36,245 bases of DNA, taken from assembly GCA_002393555.1 (NCBI GenBank), contig DGSP01000011.1:9347-45591 (forward strand), written 5' to 3'. Both the position numbers and the translations under genes were made by a program. Position 1 is the first letter of the stretch. Every line of letters starts with the position of its first letter. Under the pieces are notes generated by a model, which saw only the letters and a program-made list of their open reading frames with translations, was not told the origin of the DNA and ran no database searches. Shown in pieces: positions 14,674 to 22,656 of the stretch. Origin of the DNA: Prevotellaceae bacterium UBA4359 (GTDB lineage: Bacteria; Bacteroidota; Bacteroidia; Bacteroidales; Bacteroidaceae).

Positions 14674-15696
14674 ATGGAACAATTAGACTGGTCGAGCCTC
14701 GGCTTCGGCTATCACAAGACTGACTACAACGTGCGTTGTTACTTCCGCGACGGCAAATGGGGCGAAATTGAGGTTTGCTCCGAAGAGACGATTCCTCTCC
14801 ACATGGCAGCCACCTGTCTGCACTATGGGCAGGAGGCTTTCGAGGGACTGAAGGCTTACCGATGCCCCGATGGCAAGGTGAGGGTGTTCCGCTCAGACGA
14901 GAATGCCGCCCGTCTACAAAGCACTTGCCGTGGCATCCTGATGCCCGAACTGCCCACCGAGAAGTTCAACGAGATGGTCGATAAGGTGGTGCGTCTGAAT
15001 GAACGCTTCATTCCTCCCTACGAGACAGGTGCCACGCTCTACATCCGTCCGCTCCTCATCGGCACGAGCGCACAAGTGGGGGTGCATCCCGCCACTGAGT
15101 ATCTCTTCATGATTTTCGTCACTCCCGTGGGACCCTACTTCAAGGGTGGTTTCTCCTGCAACGACTACGTCATCATTCGCGAGTATGACCGTTCGGCTCC
15201 GCTCGGCACCGGCATCTATAAGGTGGGCGGCAACTACGCAGCCTCTCTCCGTGCCAACAAGATGGCGCATGATTTGGGTTATGCCTGCGAGTTCTACCTT
15301 GATGCGAAGGAGAAGAAGTACATGGACGAGTGTGGTGCTGCCAATTTCTTCGGCATCAAGAACAACACCTACGTGACTCCCAAATCGACCTCCATCCTTC
15401 CCAGCATCACCAACAAGAGCCTGATGCAGTTGGCTGAGGACCTCGGTTTGAAAGTGGAACGCCGCCAGATTCCAGAAGAGGAACTTTCCACCTTCGAAGA
15501 GGCTGGCGCATGCGGCACGGCGGCTGTCATCTCGCCCATCGGCAAGATTGACGACCTGGAGGAGAAGAAGACTTACCAAATCTCGAAGAACGGAAAGCCC
15601 GGCCCTATCTCGGAAAAACTCTACAACAAACTGCGCGGCATCCAGTATGGCACCGAACCCGACGTGCACGGATGGACACGTGTGGTGATTGAGTGA
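14674..15696 (+). CDS. ilvE: Branched-chain amino acid aminotransferase
   Basis: PLP-dependent class IV aminotransferase interconverting leucine, isoleucine and valine with their 2-keto acids, using glutamate/2-oxoglutarate. The 340-aa length suits the family. Visible marks are the N-terminal LHYGQEAFEGLKAYR, YIRPLLIGTSAQVGV, the PLP-lysine region GTGIYKVGGNYAASL, and the class IV signature region around ECGAANFFGIKNNTYVTP. The ATG at 14674 (MEQLDWSSLGF) fits the usual N terminus. The gene stands alone behind its own promoter. Its stop is 5 bp before a family A palindromic element that separates it from the nucleotidyltransferase gene. Confidence 0.96.
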   Translation: MEQLDWSSLGFGYHKTDYNVRCYFRDGKWGEIEVCSEETIPLHMAATCLHYGQEAFEGLKAYRCPDGKVRVFRSDENAARLQSTCRGILMPELPTEKFNEMVDKVVRLNERFIPPYETGATLYIRPLLIGTSAQVGVHPATEYLFMIFVTPVGPYFKGGFSCNDYVIIREYDRSAPLGTGIYKVGGNYAASLRANKMAHDLGYACEFYLDAKEKKYMDECGAANFFGIKNNTYVTPKSTSILPSITNKSLMQLAEDLGLKVERRQIPEEELSTFEEAGACGTAAVISPIGKIDDLEEKKTYQISKNGKPGPISEKLYNKLRGIQYGTEPDVHGWTRVVIE

Positions 15697-15700
15697 AAAA

Positions 15701-15883
15701 AAGACCCTCTCCCCGGCCCTCCCCCCGTAATGGGGAGGGAGACCATGCGGGGTGTTGGGAAACGAAAAATACAAATTTTATTATTAACATTTAATCTGAC
15801 TCCTTAAACCGCGACAACCCTGCCGGAAACTAACCGGATGGTTCTCCCTCCCCATTACGGGGGAGGGTCGGGGAGAGGGTCTT
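15701..15883. repeat. 183-bp palindromic element between ilvE and the nucleotidyltransferase gene (family A, copy 3)
   Basis: Inverted arms starting AAGACCCTCTCCCCGGCCCT and ending GGGGAGAGGGTCTT enclose a GGGGTGTTGG core and an AT-rich insert. It fills nearly the whole 203-bp intergenic space. Transcribed, it would fold into a long hairpin just after the ilvE stop. Confidence 0.9.
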
Positions 15884-15899
15884 CTTCTAACTAACAACT

Positions 15900-16820
15900 A
15901 TGAAACCAACTCTATTTCTCCTTGCTGCAGGAATGGGAAGCCGCTACGGTGGCTTGAAGCAGCTCGACGGCCTTGGCCCCAACGGTGAAACCATCATGGA
16001 TTACTCCATCTACGATGCTGTGAAGGCAGGCTTCGGCAAGATTGTGTGGGTCATCCGCAAAGACTTTGAAGAGCAGTTCCGCACACAGATTCTCTCCAAG
16101 TATGAGGGTGTGGTGCCCTGCGAACTCTGTTTCCAGAGCATCGACGCACTGCCCGAAGGATTCAAGTGCCCAGAAGGTCGTGTGAAGCCTTGGGGAACTA
16201 ACCATGCCGTGCTGATGGGCAAGGACGTGATTAAGGAACCCTTCGCTGTCATCAACTGCGACGACTTCTATGGCCGCGATGCCTTCATGTCCATCGGCAA
16301 GTTCCTCTCCGAACTGCCCGAAGGCTCGAAGAACAAGTATGCCATGGTGGGTTTCCGCTGCTGCAACACCCTCTCCGAGAACGGTTCTGTGGCTCGTGGT
16401 GTGTGCGTGTATGACAACAACCGCCACCTCACCGACGTGGTGGAGCGCACCGAAATCATGCGCCAAGCCGACAAGGGCAATGCCATCTGCTATAAGGACG
16501 AACAGGGCGAATGGATTCCTCTGGAGGAGAACGTGCCCGTGTCGATGAACATGTGGGGCTTCACTCCCGACTACTTCCAGTACAGCGAGGAATACTTCAA
16601 GGAGTTCCTCTCCGACCCGAAGAACATGGAGAACCTGAAGGCAGAGTTCTTCATCCCGCTGATGGTGAACAAACTCATCAACGACGGCACCGCTACGGTT
16701 GAGGTACTCGACACCACATCCGTCTGGTTCGGCGTGACCTACGCAGCCGACCGCGAGGCAACTGTGGAGCGCATTGCCAAACTGGTGGCCGACGGTGTAT
16801 ATCCCAACAAACTGTTCTAA
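15900..16820 (+). CDS. NTP-transferase family protein (NDP-sugar pyrophosphorylase-like)
   Basis: Predicted cytosolic nucleotidyltransferase that would join a sugar-1-phosphate to an NTP; substrate unknown. The 306-aa protein opens with the family nucleotide-binding signature LLAAGMGSRYGGLKQLDGLG, followed by VINCDDFYGRDAF, a metal-binding Asp pair at the usual place. The middle (VSMNMWGFTPDYF) and the C terminus (VEVLDTTSVWFGVTYAADRE) match the conserved Bacteroidota group usually annotated only as nucleotidyltransferase. The ATG is 16 bp after the end of a family A palindrome, with no recognisable -7 box of its own, so read-through from ilvE is possible. It is clearly distinct from RfbA in this window. 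Confidence 0.85.
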   Translation: MKPTLFLLAAGMGSRYGGLKQLDGLGPNGETIMDYSIYDAVKAGFGKIVWVIRKDFEEQFRTQILSKYEGVVPCELCFQSIDALPEGFKCPEGRVKPWGTNHAVLMGKDVIKEPFAVINCDDFYGRDAFMSIGKFLSELPEGSKNKYAMVGFRCCNTLSENGSVARGVCVYDNNRHLTDVVERTEIMRQADKGNAICYKDEQGEWIPLEENVPVSMNMWGFTPDYFQYSEEYFKEFLSDPKNMENLKAEFFIPLMVNKLINDGTATVEVLDTTSVWFGVTYAADREATVERIAKLVADGVYPNKLF

Positions 16821-16842
16821 GACACAACGATTTTTTCAACAG

Positions 16843-16899
16843 CGAATTAAACGAATTTTTTCAAAAGAGCCATCTTCGTGAAAAAGTTCGTTTAATTCG
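16843..16899. repeat. Inverted repeat, 21-bp arms, after the nucleotidyltransferase gene
   Basis: Arms 16843-16863 and 16879-16899 pair with one mismatch around a 15-nt loop; each contains CGAATTAAACGAA or its complement. It begins 22 bp after the stop and may end transcription as well as belong to the CGAATT repeat family. Confidence 0.75.
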
Positions 16900-16925
16900 T
16901 AACTCAAGTTTCTGATGCTTTTCTC

Positions 16926-17065
16926 AACAACGAATTAGACGAATTGGACGAATACTATTTGGCAATGCTGCAAGCAGCGTCGAATATGGCGAATGTCATT
17001 CGTTTTCATTCGTTGCCGCTTGCGGCATTCCACTAAAATTCGTCCAATTCGTGAAATTCGTTGTT
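16926..17065. repeat. 140-bp CGAATT-family palindrome
   Basis: Outer arms of 28 bp (16926-16953 and 17038-17065) match at 26 positions, and inner blocks around GCAAGC also pair imperfectly. The right arm shares 19 nt, ATTCGTGAAATTCGTTGTT, with positions 7-25 of the window. The 285-bp gap 16821-17105 holds this and the preceding hairpin and no gene. Confidence 0.85.
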
Positions 17066-17105
17066 AAAAAAAGACTGTTCGGAACACCCGAAAGTTAATT
17101 TGTAA

Positions 17106-17867
17106 TTGAAAAAATCAAATGTAAAAAATGTGAAAAACGTGAAAACAATACATCGAGTGCTGAAATTTGTCGGTGTGTGTGCCGCCCTGTGCATTCCCAC
17201 CTTCTCCGTGGCCCAAGACAAAGTGGAGGCCACCATCCAGGCTGATGTCGTGTCCGCCAACATCTGGCGCGGTCAGGATTTGGGTTCCGTAGCCGTGCAA
17301 CCCACACTGGGCATCGCCTGGAAAGGGTTCAGTCTCGAAGCATGGGGCAACTATGGCATCGCCGACCCCGACGACACCAAGGAAATAGACCTGACACTGG
17401 CTTATCAGACAGGCGGTTTCAGCATCTCGGTGGTCGATTACTTCTATAGTGGCCCCGATGTGGAGCGCGACGAGCGTTTCTTCAACTTCAAGGCCCACGA
17501 GACCGCCCACGAGTTTGAGGCCACGGTCGCCTACGACTTCGACCTCCTCGCCCTCTCCTGGAGCACCTTCTTTGCCGGCAACGACGGAGTGAACCGTTCG
17601 GGCAAGCGCGCCTATTCTTCTTACCTCGAGGCATCAGCCCCCTTCCGTCTGGGCGGGCTCGACTGGCAAGCCTCTCTCGGTGCCGTCCCCTATGCCACCG
17701 ACTACTACGAGAAGCCCATCCGCCACTTCGCCGTCATCAACGCCAGCCTCCGTGCCGAGAAGGAAATCAAAATCACCCCCACCTTCTCCGTCCCCCTCTT
17801 CGCCTCGCTCACCGCCAATCCCCACACCGAGAAACTCTACTTCACCGTGGGCCTCACCTTGCGGTGA
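17106..17867 (+). CDS. Putative outer-membrane protein of unknown function
   Basis: Exported protein of about 253 aa. A basic, NVK-repeated N terminus leads to a hydrophobic segment (VLKFVGVCAALCIPTFSVAQ), a signal peptide ending around AQD. The rest alternates hydrophobic and polar residues with many aromatics (ANIWRGQDLGSVAVQPTLGI, GFSLEAWGNYGIAD), typical of a small beta-barrel and similar in style to TorF-like/MipA-like putative porins; the ending FTVGLTLR fits an outer-membrane barrel. No ATG is available: a TTG at 17106 (TTGAAAAAATC) is assumed, or a GTG at 17154 directly before the hydrophobic core. No promoter box is obvious. Function unknown. Confidence 0.7.
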   Translation: MKKSNVKNVKNVKTIHRVLKFVGVCAALCIPTFSVAQDKVEATIQADVVSANIWRGQDLGSVAVQPTLGIAWKGFSLEAWGNYGIADPDDTKEIDLTLAYQTGGFSISVVDYFYSGPDVERDERFFNFKAHETAHEFEATVAYDFDLLALSWSTFFAGNDGVNRSGKRAYSSYLEASAPFRLGGLDWQASLGAVPYATDYYEKPIRHFAVINASLRAEKEIKITPTFSVPLFASLTANPHTEKLYFTVGLTLR

Positions 17868-18100
17868 TTTCACTTGCCCGTTTCCTCCCTCAGCACACCG
17901 TCGTGCAATATGCAATAGCAACGGCGTACCAATTACAAATGGTGTGCCGTGCAATTTGTATGTGCAACGGCGTAGCACGTAGCGGCAAACACGAACGGCA
18001 CTCACGTTGAAACAAAGATGGCAAAGATGAAGAAAATGCGTTATCTGCGTTAATCAGCATCTGTGTGAAAAATCCATCCCATCTGACCCCTCCGTAAGCG

Positions 18101-18136
18101 AAAAAGTCCTCATGCCTTTGAGCATGGGGACTTTTT
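18101..18136. terminator. Bidirectional Rho-independent terminator upstream of rfbA
   Basis: A 15-bp stem (18101-18115 with 18122-18136) with one T-G wobble and a 6-nt loop; the stem begins AAAAAGTCC and ends GGACTTTTT. Confidence 0.8.
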
Positions 18137-18191
18137 GTGCGAGAAAACGAAAAAAAAGTCGTCTGAGTCGCATCTTTTGATAACTTTTTCT

Positions 18192-18199
18192 TACTTTTG
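18192..18199 (+). promoter_or_regulatory. -7 promoter box for rfbA
   Basis: TACTTTTG followed by C, an exact TAnnTTTG match, 33 bp upstream of the rfbA ATG. Confidence 0.65.
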
Positions 18200-18232
18200 C
18201 GTATCAAAAAGGAAATTTTATCACAAAGGTAT

Positions 18233-19132
18233 ATGAAAGGAATAGTTCTTGCAGGTGGTTCGGGTACAAGGCTTTACCCCATCACTAAGGGTGTGAGTAA
18301 ACAACTCATCCCCATCTTCGACAAGCCGATGGTTTATTACCCCATCTCGGTGCTGATGTTGGCAGGCATTCGGGATATTCTCATCATCTCCACGCCGTAT
18401 GACTTGCCCGGCTTCAAGCGCCTTCTGGGCGACGGAAGCGACTATGGGGTGCATTTCGAGTATGCCGAGCAGCCTTCGCCCGATGGATTGGCACAAGCCT
18501 TCATCATTGGCGAGAAGTTTGTGGGCACAGACGATGTGTGTCTCGTGCTGGGCGACAACATCTTCCATGGCCGTGGTTTTTCAGGCATGCTGAGGGAGTG
18601 TGTGGAGAATGCCAAGCAGGGCAAGGCAAGCGTGTTTGGCTATTGGGTGCAAGACCCGGAACGATATGGTGTGGCCGAGTTTGACAAGGAGGGCAACTGC
18701 CTTTCGATAGAGGAGAAACCGAAGGAGCCGAAGAGCAACTATGCGGTGGTGGGCCTTTACTTCTATCCCAACAAGGTGGTGGAGGTGGCCAAGCACATCA
18801 AGCCCTCGGCGCGTGGCGAACTGGAAATCACGACGGTGAATCAGGAGTTCCTGAACGAGAAGAATCTGAAGGTGCAACTCTTGGGCAGGGGCTTTGCCTG
18901 GCTCGACACGGGCACCCACGACTCGCTCTCGGAGGCTTCGACCTTCATCGAGGTGCTGGAGAAGCGCACGGGCTTGAAGATTGCCTGCCTGGAAGGCATC
19001 GCCTACAGGAACGGCTGGATTTCGACGGAGAAACTGCGCGCACTGGCTCAGCCGATGCTGAAGAATCAGTATGGCCAGTATCTGATGAAACTGGCCGACA
19101 CAAGGTACTTCGGGGAAGTGCCGCAGGAATGA
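18233..19132 (+). CDS. rfbA: Glucose-1-phosphate thymidylyltransferase
   Basis: First step of dTDP-L-rhamnose synthesis (RmlA): dTTP plus glucose-1-phosphate to dTDP-glucose, in the cytoplasm. The ATG at 18233 gives MKGIVLAGGSGTRLYPIT, the canonical N terminus with the GGSGTRL phosphate-binding loop; a further 12 codons upstream are open but not needed. Other marks are FDKPMVYYPISVLMLAGI, LVLGDNIFHG, the VGLYFYPN segment and AWLDTGTHDSLSEAS. About 299 aa, as expected. rfbC of the same pathway is at 1208 but not co-transcribed; rfbB and rfbD are absent here. No terminator follows directly; a palindromic repeat lies at 19170. Confidence 0.96.
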   Translation: MKGIVLAGGSGTRLYPITKGVSKQLIPIFDKPMVYYPISVLMLAGIRDILIISTPYDLPGFKRLLGDGSDYGVHFEYAEQPSPDGLAQAFIIGEKFVGTDDVCLVLGDNIFHGRGFSGMLRECVENAKQGKASVFGYWVQDPERYGVAEFDKEGNCLSIEEKPKEPKSNYAVVGLYFYPNKVVEVAKHIKPSARGELEITTVNQEFLNEKNLKVQLLGRGFAWLDTGTHDSLSEASTFIEVLEKRTGLKIACLEGIAYRNGWISTEKLRALAQPMLKNQYGQYLMKLADTRYFGEVPQE

Positions 19133-19169
19133 GGGAAAAATAAGATATTACAAGTTTCGGATATTTTTT

Positions 19170-19305
19170 ACAACGGATTTCACTCTAAGTTTGCAGATTT
19201 CACGGATTTTTCGTCGCGGGGGCGACGATGGCTGGATGCAGAACAATCCGAATGGCAAGAGCCGCCGAGGCTCCCCAAATCCGTATAATCCGTGCAATCC
19301 GTTGT
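19170..19305. repeat. 136-bp inverted-repeat element (ACGGATT family)
   Basis: ACAACGGATT (19170-19179) pairs with AATCCGTTGT (19296-19305), and CACGGATT (19201-19208) with AATCCGTG (19287-19294), around a GC-rich centre. It fills most of the 228-bp gap between rfbA and the RsiV-like lipoprotein gene. Confidence 0.75.
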
Positions 19306-19360
19306 GGGAAAACACTTGCGAAACATAAATAAGATATTTTGTTCACTCTACTAAATAAAG

Positions 19361-20314
19361 ATGTATATGAATGTTTTAAGTTGGACAACTGGTGGGCTGT
19401 TGCTGGTGGCGATGGCCTGCTCGGGCAACAAGGCCGCAAGTGCTGCTGAAGGTGAAAACGCAAGCGATTCTGCTGCTTCTTCTGCTGCATTGGCTGCTGC
19501 GGTAAAGTCGGACACGCTGGTGTTTGAGACCGTAGAGTATAACGACTCGACTCCCTACAAGGTGAAGGTGGTCGATTTCAGCAGCGACGAAGAGCCGGCC
19601 CCCTACACGATTGAGACAGTGGCCGACAAGTTTGAGTACAAGACCCTCCATGCGGTGGGTGGTCCTGCCGCAGCGGTGGAGTTTGTCAACAACTGGCTGA
19701 CACTCGATGCTGCGGGCATGAAAACGTCTGAACTGAAGACGGTGGGCGATGTGTCGAAGGCGTATGCCGACTTGGTGGCCGATGCGAATGTTGTGGATGT
19801 GTACTCGGTGTTGGAGCAGAGAGGAACCTCTGAGGCCGATGACAACGAAGACATGCCCGAGATGCCCTTTGCTTCGGCCAATGAGTTCAGTGCGTCCATC
19901 ACGGTGATGTGGCAGCAAAAGGGTGTGCTCACTTTGTGGGATTCGGGCTACGACTATTCGGCTGGTGCTGCTCACGGGATGCCTTGGGGTGCGGCCAAGA
20001 CATTCGACCTGAAGAACTTGCGCATTCTCCAGTTCGACGACATCTTTGTGGCGAGTGCCAAGAAGGCTCTGCTGAAAATGGTGGTGGCTGAACTGAAAAA
20101 GGAATATGCCGATGCGTGGGATATGGCCAATTCATCCGAGACGATAGACTTCCCTGGCTCTGAGCCTTCGCTGGTGGGCGAAGGTGTGCGCTTCGACTAT
20201 GGTGCCTACGAGATTGGCGCCTATGCTTTGGGCATGCCGAGTGTGGTGCTGCCCTATGAGAAAGTGAAGCAGTATCTGACACCCGAAGTGAAGGAACTGC
20301 TGGGGATGAAGTGA
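19361..20314 (+). CDS. RsiV-like lipoprotein (DUF3298 domain)
   Basis: Predicted envelope lipoprotein of 317 aa. The N terminus has a hydrophobic stretch and lipobox (LLLVAMAC, Cys at about residue 21), then an Ala/Ser-rich linker. The C-terminal half has DUF3298 features: HGMPWGAAKTFDLKNLRILQFDDIF, and FDYGAYEIGAYALGMPSVVL leading into a PYEKVKQYL ending. The family includes the extracytoplasmic part of RsiV, an anti-sigma factor that binds lysozyme, but no transmembrane anti-sigma portion is present, so that role is not implied here. Start ATG 19361, or the second ATG at 19367. It faces the next lipoprotein gene across a terminator. Confidence 0.8.
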   Translation: MYMNVLSWTTGGLLLVAMACSGNKAASAAEGENASDSAASSAALAAAVKSDTLVFETVEYNDSTPYKVKVVDFSSDEEPAPYTIETVADKFEYKTLHAVGGPAAAVEFVNNWLTLDAAGMKTSELKTVGDVSKAYADLVADANVVDVYSVLEQRGTSEADDNEDMPEMPFASANEFSASITVMWQQKGVLTLWDSGYDYSAGAAHGMPWGAAKTFDLKNLRILQFDDIFVASAKKALLKMVVAELKKEYADAWDMANSSETIDFPGSEPSLVGEGVRFDYGAYEIGAYALGMPSVVLPYEKVKQYLTPEVKELLGMK

Positions 20315-20340
20315 AGCATCCGACAAGAAGGAAAAAGAAA

Positions 20341-20377
20341 AACGCCGCTATCGAGGTTCTCGGTAGCGGCGTTTTTG
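20341..20377. terminator. Bidirectional terminator between converging lipoprotein genes
   Basis: A 10-bp perfect stem AACGCCGCTA/TAGCGGCGTT (20341-20350, 20364-20373), extended inward by TCGAG/CTCGG, followed by T's and preceded by an A-rich run. Confidence 0.9.
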
Positions 20378-20386
20378 GTATGGGAC

Positions 20387-21061
20387 TTATTCTTTAGTTT
20401 TTTCTGCGAAGCGGTTGAAGATGCGGATGGGGCGCATGTCGTCGGGCATGGGCTTTCCGATGCTGTCGTATGGAGTGATGGAGACAGGGGCGGCCGCAGA
20501 GCCGTTCGAGCGCATGTTGGCATAAGGATAGTAATCATTGGTGTCGTAATAGTAGGAAGTCTCTCCCACCCAGTAGAGAATCGTGATACCTGTTGCGGTG
20601 TAGCGGGCGGCATAGTCATACCACTTGTAGTATTTCCACACCTTGCTGAGGTCGAAATACGTGTCGCCGATGTAGCCCGTGAAGTGGTCCTTCTTCAGGG
20701 TGTAGTCGCAGTTGCTGAGGCGCACAGAATATTCAGGATGCCCTGGATAGGTGATGAAGATGCGTTTATGATCCACGCTCCATTCGAAGTAGAATCCCAG
20801 TTTGGAGTAGGGCCCCTCGTCGTAGTAATCCTCTTGATAACCATGACCATAGGTCTCAAAGTCGTCGGCAGGATAAAATTCTACCACAGAGTGATAAGAG
20901 TCGTGCTGCACACCGTGGCGATCGACGTATGACATGCCCCAGTCGCCTTCCCATCCTCCTGCCAGTCGGTTGGCTATCTTCTCGTCCTTGCTGCATGAGG
21001 TGAGAACCACGCTAAGAATGAGCATGGTCAGCAGAGTTGAAAGTGTAGTTTTCTTTTTCAT
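20387..21061 (-). CDS. Lipoprotein of unknown function
   Basis: A 224-aa predicted lipoprotein. The N terminus MKKKTTLSTLLTMLILSVVLTSC is cut by the sentence limit here only as MKKKTTLSTLL plus SVVLTSC: a basic start, a hydrophobic core and a lipobox with Cys followed by SKDE, the acidic residues common in surface-exposed Bacteroidota lipoproteins. The mature part begins GGWEGDWGMSY and is rich in Tyr, Trp and Asp, with repeated beta-strand-like segments (FYFEWSVDHKRIFITY), suggesting a small lipocalin-like or beta-sandwich fold; this is a guess. The start at 21061 is supported by the promoter box at 21102-21109. I do not recognise a named family. Confidence 0.75.
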   Translation of the reverse strand: MKKKTTLSTLLTMLILSVVLTSCSKDEKIANRLAGGWEGDWGMSYVDRHGVQHDSYHSVVEFYPADDFETYGHGYQEDYYDEGPYSKLGFYFEWSVDHKRIFITYPGHPEYSVRLSNCDYTLKKDHFTGYIGDTYFDLSKVWKYYKWYDYAARYTATGITILYWVGETSYYYDTNDYYPYANMRSNGSAAAPVSITPYDSIGKPMPDDMRPIRIFNRFAEKTKE

Positions 21062-21101
21062 GCTTGGGTCAGTTTTTAGTGATTGGTTTTTGTTGATGTG
21101 G

Positions 21102-21109
21102 CAAAGATA
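21102..21109 (-). promoter_or_regulatory. -7 promoter box for the 20387-21061 lipoprotein gene
   Basis: Reverse-strand TATCTTTG followed by C, an exact TAnnTTTG match, 40 bp upstream of the ATG. Confidence 0.65.
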
Positions 21110-21162
21110 CGACAATAAAACGGAAAGAGCATAGGGATTCTACTATAATTTTCGGGAAAAAC

Positions 21163-21193
21163 TTTGTGGCATGGGAGAAAATGCCTACTTTTG
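21163..21193 (+). promoter_or_regulatory. Promoter of the DUF4861 gene
   Basis: A -33 TTTG (21163-21166) and an exact -7 box TACTTTTG (21186-21193) with a 19-bp spacer. The ATG at 21230 follows 36 bp downstream. Confidence 0.75.
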
Positions 21194-21229
21194 TACATTA
21201 TTTATTATTATTCATGTTTTTGGGTTTCT

Positions 21230-22489
21230 ATGAAACGGCTTATTTTCTTACTTATGGTGCAGTCGCTGTGTGTGGCTGTGATGGCTCAGGTGAAGACGCT
21301 GCAAGTGACGGTGACAAACACCTGGAATGGCGACAAAGTGGACGAACCTGTGGCGGTGAAGTTGCCCGATGCAAAGAAGGTGGGATTTGTAGCGAAAAGC
21401 GCTACGGTCAAGTGCAAGGGGAAGGACGTGCCTTGCCAGTTGGACGATATGGATGGCGACTTGTGTCCCGATGAGGTGTTTTTCTTGGCTGACATCAAAG
21501 GGAAGGATACAAAGACCTTTGAGGTGAAACTCTCGGACAAGAAAGCGAAGAAGGAGCCGGAACCACGCATTTATACCGCGTTGCAGATTCGCGACAAGCA
21601 GGACAAACATCCCGATGCTCTGCGTGTGGAGGCCCCGGGCAAGTCGTTCTTGTTCAACGACATCTATATGCACGGCATCACGGTGGAATCGGAACTGACT
21701 GGCTATCGTATCTACTTCGACCATCGGCAGAACATCGACCTGTATGGCAAGAGATACAGACGGATAGAGTTGCCTCAGACACAGTTCTACACGTCGGAGG
21801 AGCAACTGAAGGAAGGCTATGGCGTGGATGTGTTGTGGGCTGGCAACGCCATTGGTTGTGGCTCGTTCAAGGACTGGAAGAAAGGAAGGCCGGAGAACTG
21901 GACAGATGTGGCTGTGAGAGGACAACGCATCGTGACTGCGGGGCCGTTGCGCACTGTGGTGGAGGTGTATGACTTGGGTGTGGAAGGTGATGATGACTTG
22001 ACCTATTCGATGTATCAGCGCTATTCCCTCTATGCCGGACATCGCGACTTGCAGGTGGAGGTGCGTTTTCAGCCCATGATGGATGTGAAAGTGTTTGACA
22101 AACTCTTCTGCACGGGAGTACAGAAAGTGGGGGCCACTGCTGATGAGGCAACGCGCAAAGGGCATAAGTCAGAAGGATTTTTGAAGAAGAATGGCTTGGC
22201 CGCCTCATGGGGATGTGATTATCCAGACATGGGCAAGAAGCAACTGTGGGCGCCAGAGCCTGTCGGGCTGGCCGTGTATGTACCCAAAGATTACATCAAA
22301 GACAAGAAGGAGGATGACTTGAACTACCTTTATGTGGTGAAGCCAGACAAGGACAACGCCATTCGCTATTGGGTGAGTTTCTGTGCCGACAAGGAGGAAA
22401 AAGGCTACCATTCGGCCAAGGAATGGTTCGCCTCGCTGGAGGACTGGATGGAGGGGGTGAGTCGTCCTGTGGAGGTGAAGGTGAAGTGA
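21230..22489 (+). CDS. DUF4861 family secreted protein
   Basis: Exported protein of about 419 aa with signal peptide MKRLIFLLMVQSLCVAVMAQ. The body matches the DUF4861 pattern: an N-terminal beta-sandwich (TVTNTWNGDKVDEPVAVKLP), then YGVDVLWAGNAIGCGSFKDW, RIVTAGPLRTVVEVYDL and a C-terminal KEWFASLEDW helix. DUF4861 proteins are frequent in Bacteroidota near pectin and other uronic-acid polysaccharide genes, so a carbohydrate-related role is plausible, but no catalytic residues are established to my knowledge. Some codons upstream are open (from 21164) but overlap the promoter, so ATG 21230 is taken. A hairpin with a T-run follows at 22554. Confidence 0.8.
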   Translation: MKRLIFLLMVQSLCVAVMAQVKTLQVTVTNTWNGDKVDEPVAVKLPDAKKVGFVAKSATVKCKGKDVPCQLDDMDGDLCPDEVFFLADIKGKDTKTFEVKLSDKKAKKEPEPRIYTALQIRDKQDKHPDALRVEAPGKSFLFNDIYMHGITVESELTGYRIYFDHRQNIDLYGKRYRRIELPQTQFYTSEEQLKEGYGVDVLWAGNAIGCGSFKDWKKGRPENWTDVAVRGQRIVTAGPLRTVVEVYDLGVEGDDDLTYSMYQRYSLYAGHRDLQVEVRFQPMMDVKVFDKLFCTGVQKVGATADEATRKGHKSEGFLKKNGLAASWGCDYPDMGKKQLWAPEPVGLAVYVPKDYIKDKKEDDLNYLYVVKPDKDNAIRYWVSFCADKEEKGYHSAKEWFASLEDWMEGVSRPVEVKVK

Positions 22490-22553
22490 CGAATCTGTCT
22501 TAAAATACTCCATGTCGCCTCAAAAGCCGGAGCCGAGGTGTGTTTTTCTATAA

Positions 22554-22587
22554 AAAAGGAGGAATTATTTTTCTCCTTTTCTTTTTT
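22554..22587 (+). terminator. Probable terminator after the DUF4861 gene
   Basis: AAAAGGAG (22554-22561) pairs with CTCCTTTT (22573-22580), followed by a run of T's. The stem is weak. Confidence 0.5.
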
Positions 22588-22591
22588 TCCT

Positions 22592-22599
22592 TATCTTTG
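22592..22599 (+). promoter_or_regulatory. -7 promoter box for the DivIC-like gene
   Basis: TATCTTTG followed by C, an exact TAnnTTTG match, 57 bp upstream of the start. Confidence 0.65.
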
Positions 22600-22656
22600 C
22601 ACCCGATAAAGAGAGAAAAAATCAAGTGTGTTTAACCTCGTGATTGAGAAGAATGT

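Larger units (their letters stand above)
17868..18232. other. Intergenic region with GCAACGGCGTA repeats, terminator and rfbA promoter
   Basis: GCAACGGCGTA occurs twice (near 17929 and 17967) within a stretch of partly inverted words, suggesting a decayed repeat element. A terminator (18101-18136) and the rfbA promoter follow. No coding sequence is supported. Confidence 0.5.
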
